A program made the position numbers and the translations under genes. A stretch of DNA of 64,000 bases from Pseudaminobacter soli (ex Zhang et al. 2022). Lineage in GTDB: Bacteria; Pseudomonadota; Alphaproteobacteria; Rhizobiales; Rhizobiaceae. Below, one piece after another: positions 58,537 through 64,000 of the stretch. The stretch spans positions 1 through 64,000 of the forward strand of contig NZ_JABVCF010000012.1 in NCBI RefSeq assembly GCF_014595955.1. Direction: 5' to 3'. Numbering within the stretch: position 1 is the stretch's first letter; every line of letters starts with the position of its first letter. A model generated the notes under the pieces. It was not told the origin of the DNA. It saw nothing but the letters and a program-made list of their open reading frames with translations, and did not search any database.

Positions 58537-58842
58537 TCAATTGATGACGTGGACGACCTTGCGGGTGCCCGGATCCACCAGGACAGTCCGGTTGTCGACC
58601 ACCACGTACTTGTACTTCACGTCAGGCACATCCACTGTGTGAAGCTCGACCGTATCGGGAACCGTGGCGCCGATGTTCAGTTCGACACCCGGCAGGTTGA
58701 TCGAGGCAGCCGGCTGCTTGTGCACGTATTCCTTGATGACCGTTTCCTGTTCGGGCGCAATCGTGACCGTCTGGGCCAAGGCAACGCCAGCCGTCGCCGT
58801 CAGGAAAAGACCGGCGATGGCGCCTGCGATGTAATGCTTCAT
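58537..58842 (-). CDS. DUF1236-domain exported protein
   Basis: A 101-residue protein with a signal peptide (MKHYIAGAIAGLFLTATAGV, cleavage near ALA-Q). The C-terminal DUF1236 region has VPDTVELHTV, KYKYVVVDNRTVLVDP and RKVVHVI. It is a periplasmic protein of unknown function, common in Rhizobiales. The ATG at 58842 follows GGAGG. A general-stress promoter lies upstream. Confidence 0.88.
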   Translation of the reverse strand: MKHYIAGAIAGLFLTATAGVALAQTVTIAPEQETVIKEYVHKQPAASINLPGVELNIGATVPDTVELHTVDVPDVKYKYVVVDNRTVLVDPGTRKVVHVIN

Positions 58843-58897
58843 CCTATCCTCCAAAACACGAATTGAGGTTGGCGCGCTCCGCAGCGCCCGCCAAGAA

Positions 58898-58922
58898 AAC
58901 TCGGGAATGATGGGGGCGTTCC
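58898..58922 (-). promoter_or_regulatory. Candidate EcfG-type general stress promoter for the DUF1236 gene
   Basis: On the minus strand GGAAC (58922-58918), 16 bp, AGTT (58901-58898). This fits the EcfG form GGAAC-N16-CGTT with one change. It lies 56 bp before the ATG. The rest of 58923-59100 holds nothing recognisable. Confidence 0.5.
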
Positions 58923-59100
58923 GGACTGGGGCTTCAGTCCTGCTGTCGGATGAGTCCTATGACCAGAGGCGTACGACCAAAGTCCGAATAGCTGGCCAGC
59001 ACATACTTTCTGCCCGCGCCAACAGCCTTCGGCGGCATCGCCGAACATATGCTTTCATTTGGAATTGATCTGAGGTTTCGGGCCAGGCACCGGCGCCAAA

Positions 59101-59271
59101 TCAGCTCGTCACCTGCTCCTGCTTCTTGCGCTGGCAGTCACGACCCTCGCCGCTGTCCGATGGAGGCGGGTTGCTCTGCCCAAGCTGCTCCTGGCCTGCC
59201 ATCGCTGCGGGAACAGAAGAAGGAGCGACGAAGGTGGCGGCAGTCGCGACGGCAAGCAGCAGGTTTCGCAT
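59101..59271 (-). CDS. Small exported protein, 56 residues
   Basis: A short gene with an ATG at 59271 behind GGAG. The N-terminus MRNLLLAVATAATFVAPSSV is a clear signal peptide with cleavage near AMA-G at residue 25. The mature part is about 31 residues, polar and rich in Gln, Ser and Pro, with one Cys (GRDCQRKKQEQ). It belongs to no family I know. Its position beside another exported small protein supports its being real. Confidence 0.55.
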   Translation of the reverse strand: MRNLLLAVATAATFVAPSSVPAAMAGQEQLGQSNPPPSDSGEGRDCQRKKQEQVTS

Positions 59272-59405
59272 GTGGGCACTCCGTTGTGGTCGGAGCTAAC
59301 GTTAGGGCAGACACCCCAGTCTGGCGAGCGGGAAGATGAATGATCCGACTGATGTTCGGTCCTGATCGGAGCCTCCGACCACTCGCCTCGCCGGCTCGCC
59401 AGCCC

Positions 59406-60041
59406 TCACTTGAGCTTGAAATGCCGGTCGAGATCGGCGATCGCGGCTGGGCTGAGCATGCGCACCGGCATGCCCCGCAGCAGGATGGAGAGCTTCGCCG
59501 CCTCCTCCAGTTCCTCGATGGCGAAGACCGCCGCGTCCAGCGATGCGCCGGCCACAACGGGACCATGGTTTTCCAGCAGCACCGCAGCATGCTCGCCGGC
59601 CAGCTTCTCAATCAGCGGCCGGATCTCCGGCGAGCCGGGACGCGTGTATGGCACTACCGGCACCCTGCCCACCCGCATCACCACATAAGGCGTGATCGGG
59701 CGGATTGCGTCGCTCGGGTCGACGTCCGACAAGCAGGACAGCGCGGTGGCATAGGTCGAATGGAGATGGACCACCGCGCCGGCCGTCGGCCGCTTCTCGT
59801 AGAAGGCAAAATGCAGCGGAAGCTCCTTGGTCGGCGCGTCTCCCGACACGAGTTGTCCGGCGCCGTCCAGCTTCGAGATGCGTCCGGGATCGAGGAAGCC
59901 GAGGCACGAGTTGGTCGGGCTGACCAGGTAGCCGTCCTCGACCTTCACCGAGATGTTGCCGGACGATCCCGCCGTCAGGCCGCGCTCGAAGATCGAGCGC
60001 CCCCATTTCACCATCTCCTGCCGGACCTGCTGCTCGTTCAT
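59406..60041 (-). CDS. otnC: 3-oxo-tetronate 4-phosphate decarboxylase (class II aldolase family)
   Basis: A 211-residue class II aldolase/adducin-domain protein. GSSGNIS near residue 26, HLHSTYATALS (metal-binding His pair) and LLENHGPVVAG (third His region) are present. OtnC decarboxylates 3-oxo-tetronate 4-phosphate to dihydroxyacetone phosphate. The ATG at 60041 overlaps the kinase gene stop by 4 nt; upstream open frame is only a shadow of otnK. Confidence 0.88.
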   Translation of the reverse strand: MNEQQVRQEMVKWGRSIFERGLTAGSSGNISVKVEDGYLVSPTNSCLGFLDPGRISKLDGAGQLVSGDAPTKELPLHFAFYEKRPTAGAVVHLHSTYATALSCLSDVDPSDAIRPITPYVVMRVGRVPVVPYTRPGSPEIRPLIEKLAGEHAAVLLENHGPVVAGASLDAAVFAIEELEEAAKLSILLRGMPVRMLSPAAIADLDRHFKLK

Positions 60042-61294
60042 GGCAATCCTACCTGGCGCAATGCCTTTTCGAAGAAATCGGAAGCGCCGAAATTGCCGCT
60101 CTTCAGCGCAAGGCCGAGCGGCCCGTTCCTGTCCGCGACCAGCGCGGGCACACCCGGATCGATTTCCGGCCCGATCCGCATGCTTTTCACGCCCAACGCC
60201 TCGACCACGGCGCCCGAGGTCTCGCCGCCGCCGACGACGATCCGCCTGTACCCGCTGTCGGCCAAGCTGCGCGCCAGTTCGCCGAAGAAGCGCTCGATCG
60301 TGCCCGCGATCTCCTCGCGACCAAACCGCTCTTGCGCGGTGGTGACCCCGCTCGGCTCCGAGGTCGAATAGACGATCGGAAGGGCGTCGGCCCGGCGGCA
60401 CACCCAGTCGGCCGCAAGTTCCGCAGTCATGCGTCGGGCAACAAGCTCGGCCGGGTCGATCGCCAGCCCGGGCGCGCGCTCGAGATAGGCGCGGACCTGC
60501 GCCTGCGAGGCGCGCGAGCATGATCCGCACAGCACAACGCCGAGTCCCCTCGCCCGCGGCAGCGGTTCGGCGTCCGGCGAGAGCAGACCCTCTTCGCGGA
60601 AATTGGTGGGAAGCCCGATGGCGATGCCCGAGCCGCCGGTGACAAGTCGGTGGCCGGCAATCGCCCTGCCGAGCACAAGGAGGTCCTCGTCCGAAGTGGC
60701 ATCGGCAACCACCAGCCGCCGTCCGGCGCTCCTCTCCACCTCGAAAGTTGCGCCGACCGCCTCAGCACCGCCCCGCACGACGTGCAGCGGTACGTGGCCC
60801 ACCTCTCCCTTGGTTTGATGCCGTAGCCAGCGCCGGATATCGGCGTCCGTCATCGGGTTGAGCGGGTGGTTCTCCATCCCGGATTCGTTGAGCAGCCTGT
60901 CGCCGACGAAAAGATGGCCCATGAACAGGCGCCGGCCCGTCGTCGGAAAGGCCGGGCAGACCACCGCGACTTCCGCCCCCAACTCGTCGAGCAGGGCCTC
61001 GGCGACCGGCCCGATATTGCCCTGCGGAGTCGAATCAAAGGTCGAGCAGTATTTGAAGACGATCTGCCGGCACCCTTGCCGCAGCAGCCACCGGGCCGCC
61101 TCGAGCGACTGCCGCACAGCCTCTTGCGGCGCGATGGAGCGGGTCTTCAGCGCGACCACGCCCGCCTCGCAGCCGGCCGGGGCGTCGCCAGCGCCGATCC
61201 CGACAAACTGGGTGGTCGCCATCCCGCCCTTCGCCAGTGTGTTGGCGAGGTCGCTCGCTCCGGTGAAATCGTCGGCAACCGCTCCGAGCAGCAA
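60038..61294 (-). CDS. otnK: 3-oxo-tetronate kinase (four-carbon acid sugar kinase, DUF1537)
   Basis: A 418-residue kinase. The N-terminal GAVADDFTGASDLANTLAKG is the DUF1537 substrate-domain signature, and the C-terminal nucleotide-binding domain has RIVVGGGETSGAVVEALGV. It phosphorylates 3-oxo-tetronate for OtnC. The partner dehydrogenase (PdxA2, LtnD or similar) and isomerase are not in the window, so the actual C4 acid (erythronate or threonate) is open. It is divergent from soxB across 199 bp. Confidence 0.9.
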   Translation of the reverse strand: MLLGAVADDFTGASDLANTLAKGGMATTQFVGIGAGDAPAGCEAGVVALKTRSIAPQEAVRQSLEAARWLLRQGCRQIVFKYCSTFDSTPQGNIGPVAEALLDELGAEVAVVCPAFPTTGRRLFMGHLFVGDRLLNESGMENHPLNPMTDADIRRWLRHQTKGEVGHVPLHVVRGGAEAVGATFEVERSAGRRLVVADATSDEDLLVLGRAIAGHRLVTGGSGIAIGLPTNFREEGLLSPDAEPLPRARGLGVVLCGSCSRASQAQVRAYLERAPGLAIDPAELVARRMTAELAADWVCRRADALPIVYSTSEPSGVTTAQERFGREEIAGTIERFFGELARSLADSGYRRIVVGGGETSGAVVEALGVKSMRIGPEIDPGVPALVADRNGPLGLALKSGNFGASDFFEKALRQVGLP

Positions 61295-61493
61295 GCAGGC
61301 CTCCTACCTGTTCGTTTGCATCCCGCATATCCACCAATCGATCCCGCGGCCACCCGTGATGTCAAGGGACGCCGGTATGCGACCCCGGCCCGCGTGTCGC
61401 TATTCCGGTGGGTGAGGTCGGCGCGACGAATGAACCGCTGGACATGGCACGCCATAGCTTGCAGGAGAACGGTCACAGAACCAGGGGGGCCCA

Positions 61494-62747
61494 GTGACCC
61501 GTCGCTATTCGGCGTTTGGACTTTTGCGCGAGGGACTGCGCGGCCACACCGGCTGGCAGCCGGCCTGGCGCATGCCGGATCCCAAGCCTGCCTACGACGC
61601 CGTCATCATCGGAGGCGGCGGCCAGGGCCTCGCAACCGCATACTATCTCGCCAAGAACCACGGCATGACGCGGGTGGCGGTCATCGAGAAGGGCTGGCTG
61701 GGCGGCGGCAACACCGGGCGCAACACCTCCACCATCCGTTCCAACTACTTCTATCCCGAGAGCGTGGCGCTCTACGACTTCTCGCTGCGCCTCTACGAGG
61801 GCCTCGGGCGCGAACTCAACTACAACATCATGCTTTCCCAGCGCGGGCTGGTCAGCGTCGCCAACTCCGATGCGGAGATGGAGATCGCAGCGCGCACCGT
61901 GAACGCCATGCAGATCAACGGCGTCGACGGCGAGTTGCTCGGAGCGGAGCAGGTTATCGAGAAGGCGCCGCTCCTCAACACCACCGACCGCGCCCGCTTC
62001 CCGATCTATGGCGGCACCTGGCAGGGTCGGGCGGGCGTCGCGCGCCACGACGCCGTCGCCTGGGGCTATGCCCGCGCGGCCGATGGGTTCGGAGTCGACA
62101 TCATCCAGAATTGCGAAGTGACCGGCTTCCTTGTCGAGAACGGGCGCTGCGTCGGCGTGGAGACAAGCCGGGGCACGATCAGGGCCGGCGCGGTTGGGTT
62201 GGCGACTGCCGGACAGTCGAGCGTGCTGGCCGCGAAGGCCGGCTTCAAGCTTCCGATCCGCTCCTTTGCATTGCAGGCGATGGTGAGCGAGCCGGTGAAG
62301 CCCTGCCTCGACACCGTCGTGCTTTATCCCGGCACCGGCACCTATCTCTTCCAGTCGGACAAGGGCGAGATCGTAGTCGGCGGCGGCCTCGACCGGGTGC
62401 TCTCATATGGGCACCGCGGCAACCCGCCAATGCAGACCCAGGTGCTCTCCGGGCTGCTCGAAATGTTCCCGTCCTTCGGCCAACTGCGGCTGATGCGGCA
62501 GTGGGCCGGCATCGTCGACGTGGTGCCCGATTCCTCCCCGATCATCGGCCCGTCGCCGCTGCCGGGCCTCTATCTCGACTGTGGCTGGGGCACCGGCGGC
62601 TTCAAGGCGATCCCTGCCGGCGGCTATCTGCTCGCCCATCTGATTTCCACCGGGCAGCACCACGAGATCAGCCGGCCCTTCGACCTCGACCGGTTCGCAA
62701 GCGGGCGCCTCATCGACGAGGCGGCCGGCTCCGGCATCCCGCATTAG
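61494..62747 (+). CDS. soxB: Sarcosine oxidase, beta subunit
   Basis: A 417-residue subunit of heterotetrameric sarcosine oxidase. It starts with RYSAFGLLREGLRGHTGWQP, which is characteristic of SoxB. VIIGGGGQGLATAYYLAKNHG is the FAD motif, and GNTGRNTSTIRSNYF the flavin-contact segment. It demethylates sarcosine to glycine, passing the methyl to THF with O2 as acceptor. The start is GTG at 61494 behind AGGGGGG. Confidence 0.95.
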   Translation: MTRRYSAFGLLREGLRGHTGWQPAWRMPDPKPAYDAVIIGGGGQGLATAYYLAKNHGMTRVAVIEKGWLGGGNTGRNTSTIRSNYFYPESVALYDFSLRLYEGLGRELNYNIMLSQRGLVSVANSDAEMEIAARTVNAMQINGVDGELLGAEQVIEKAPLLNTTDRARFPIYGGTWQGRAGVARHDAVAWGYARAADGFGVDIIQNCEVTGFLVENGRCVGVETSRGTIRAGAVGLATAGQSSVLAAKAGFKLPIRSFALQAMVSEPVKPCLDTVVLYPGTGTYLFQSDKGEIVVGGGLDRVLSYGHRGNPPMQTQVLSGLLEMFPSFGQLRLMRQWAGIVDVVPDSSPIIGPSPLPGLYLDCGWGTGGFKAIPAGGYLLAHLISTGQHHEISRPFDLDRFASGRLIDEAAGSGIPH

Positions 62748-62756
62748 AGACAGACC

Positions 62757-63023
62757 ATGCAGCTCTTTTCCTGCCCCTTCTGCGGTCCCCGCGACGAAAC
62801 CGAATTCCACTTCGGCGCCGAGGCCGGAAATGTCCGCCCGGAGCCCGCCGCCAGCACCTCGGCGGAAGCGTGGGCCGACTATCTCCACTTCGAGACGAAC
62901 CCGAAGGGGCCTTCGCGCGAGATCTGGGTCCATACCACCTGCGGCGAATTCTTCCTGATGGAGCGCGACACCGTCACCCACGAGGTGAAGGGTTCTCAAT
63001 CCCTGCGCAGAGGTGAGGCATGA
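62757..63023 (+). CDS. soxD: Sarcosine oxidase, delta subunit
   Basis: An 88-residue zinc-binding subunit. CPFCGPRDETEFHFG supplies two Cys, and VHTTCGEFFLMERDT a further His/Cys region. Length and order (B-D-A) match the sox operon. It overlaps soxA by 4 nt. Confidence 0.95.
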   Translation: MQLFSCPFCGPRDETEFHFGAEAGNVRPEPAASTSAEAWADYLHFETNPKGPSREIWVHTTCGEFFLMERDTVTHEVKGSQSLRRGEA

Positions 63024-64000
63024 GCGCGCGGCGCATCGGTAGGGACAAGGGCACTCTCTCCTTCACCTTCGACGGCCGCCCGTACAAGGGCCGCGAGGGC
63101 GACACGATCGCCTCGGCGCTGCTTGCCAACGGCGTGAAGGTCGTCGGGCGCAGCTTCAAGTACCATCGCCCGCGCGGCATCTGGGGCGCCTGGAGCGAGG
63201 AGCCGAACGCGCTGGTCGACGTCACGGTCGGCGGCCACAGCACGCCGAACCTGCGCGCGACCACCGAATACCTGCGGGACCGCATGGCCGTGCGTTCGGT
63301 CAATGCCAGCCCGAGCGCGGTGGCCGACCGCCACGGCTATCTCGACCGCTTCGCCCGCTTCCTGCCGGCCGGCTTCTACTACAAGACCTTCCTCTGGCCG
63401 GACTGGCACCTGTTCGAGCCGCGCATCCGCGCCATGGCGGGGCTCGGGCGGGTCGATCCGCAGAACCATCCGGCCGCCGACAATCCGTTCATCAACGCGC
63501 ATTGCGACGTGTTGGTGGTGGGCGCCGGACCGGCCGGGCTTGCGGCCGCCATGTCCGCATCAGCCGCGGGGAAATCCGTGGTGCTGGTCGACGACCACGC
63601 CGAAGCGGGCGGCTCGTTGCTGCAGCGCGATGCCGAGATCGACGGCGTTCCAGGCCCGCAATGGGCGGCCGACTGCGTGGCGGCGCTGCAGGCGGCGGGC
63701 CAGCGCGTGCTGCTTCGCGCCACCGCCTACGGCATCTACGACCACAACCTCGCCTGCATCTGGCAGCGCCGCGACTGGGCACCCGACGCGCAATGGCGCA
63801 TCCGGGCAAAGCAGATCATCGTCGCTGCGGGCGCGATCGAGCGGCCGCTGGTCTTCCCGGACAACGACCGCCCGGGCGTCATGTCGGCCGATGCCGCGCT
63901 TTTCTACCTGAAGCGGCACGACATCCTCGTCGGGGACCGGATCGTCCTCGCCACCAACAATGACGGCGCCTACGCCGTCGCCGCGGCCCTGCAGAAAGCC
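63020..64000 (+). CDS. soxA: Sarcosine oxidase, alpha subunit (partial)
   Basis: The first 327 codons of a subunit that is normally about 1000 residues; the rest lies beyond the window. The N-terminal ferredoxin-fold domain has FDGRPYKGREGDTIASALLA and FKYHRPRGI. The NAD-binding domain starts at DVLVVGAGPAGLAAAMSASA near residue 163. The C-terminal GcvT-like THF-binding half would follow outside. soxG is expected next. Confidence 0.95.
   Translation, partial: MSARRIGRDKGTLSFTFDGRPYKGREGDTIASALLANGVKVVGRSFKYHRPRGIWGAWSEEPNALVDVTVGGHSTPNLRATTEYLRDRMAVRSVNASPSAVADRHGYLDRFARFLPAGFYYKTFLWPDWHLFEPRIRAMAGLGRVDPQNHPAADNPFINAHCDVLVVGAGPAGLAAAMSASAAGKSVVLVDDHAEAGGSLLQRDAEIDGVPGPQWAADCVAALQAAGQRVLLRATAYGIYDHNLACIWQRRDWAPDAQWRIRAKQIIVAAGAIERPLVFPDNDRPGVMSADAALFYLKRHDILVGDRIVLATNNDGAYAVAAALQKA

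Overview
The window is GC-rich and densely packed. It has the codon usage, many GTG/TTG starts, palindromic intergenic repeats and gene content (stacked ABC importers, Gfo/Idh/MocA enzymes, sarcosine oxidase) typical of a Rhizobiales alphaproteobacterium, most like Mesorhizobium or another Phyllobacteriaceae. The genus is an inference. No rRNA, tRNA, CRISPR array, IS element or phage gene was seen. It reads as a chromosome- or megaplasmid-borne catabolic region.

Region by region. (1) 1-4.1 kb: the end of trimethylamine monooxygenase (tmm), a truncated globin coupled to TMAO demethylase (tdm), and folD. Together they take TMA to TMAO, then to dimethylamine plus a C1-folate unit. (2) 4.3-8.2 kb: a three-subunit molybdenum hydroxylase (FAD, 2Fe-2S and Mo subunits) with a MoaD/ThiS-like ubiquitin-fold protein at the operon end. 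(3) 8.5-20.0 kb: a carbohydrate or polyol utilisation locus with two divergent Gfo/Idh/MocA dehydrogenases, an RpiR regulator, an SDR, a mannitol-dehydrogenase-family enzyme, a TIM-barrel isomerase and a ribose-type ABC importer. (4) 20.4-23.2 kb: a large RTX/calcium-binding repeat protein, the compositional outlier of the window. (5) 23.3-32.5 kb (minus strand): an mttB-like methyltransferase, a CocE-type hydrolase and an oligopeptide-type ABC importer. (6) 32.7-34.7 kb: a PAP2 phosphatase and an acrylyl-CoA-reductase-like enzyme. (7) 34.8-41 kb: a ROK regulator, an ABC importer, an SDR and a GNAT enzyme, then a GlsB/YeaQ stress membrane protein. (8) 41.2-42.1 kb: a DMT exporter. (9) 42.3-58.1 kb: a LacI-controlled locus with a divergent DUF993 aldolase-like protein, Gfo/Idh/MocA, CoA-transferase, enoyl-CoA hydratase, aldehyde dehydrogenase, a complete sugar ABC importer, two GMC oxidoreductases and an SDR. 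(10) 58.3-59.3 kb: three small proteins, two of them exported. (11) 59.4-61.3 kb: otnC and otnK (tetronate catabolism). (12) 61.5 kb to the end: soxB, soxD and the start of soxA (sarcosine oxidase).

Two patterns link the regions. Methylated-amine and C1-folate metabolism sits at both ends (tmm/tdm/folD and sox), with an mttB homologue between. Four separate ABC importers each carry a strong hairpin or palindromic repeat directly after the substrate-binding-protein gene, which suggests a recurrent device for making more binding protein than membrane components.

The best candidate for an undescribed system is the LacI/DUF993 locus. Two identical 18-bp operators bracket its divergent promoters, and its enzymes suggest a route in which an imported sugar-like compound is oxidised, activated as a CoA thioester and cleaved by an aldolase. 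The mttB-cocE-peptide-importer operon is a second candidate.
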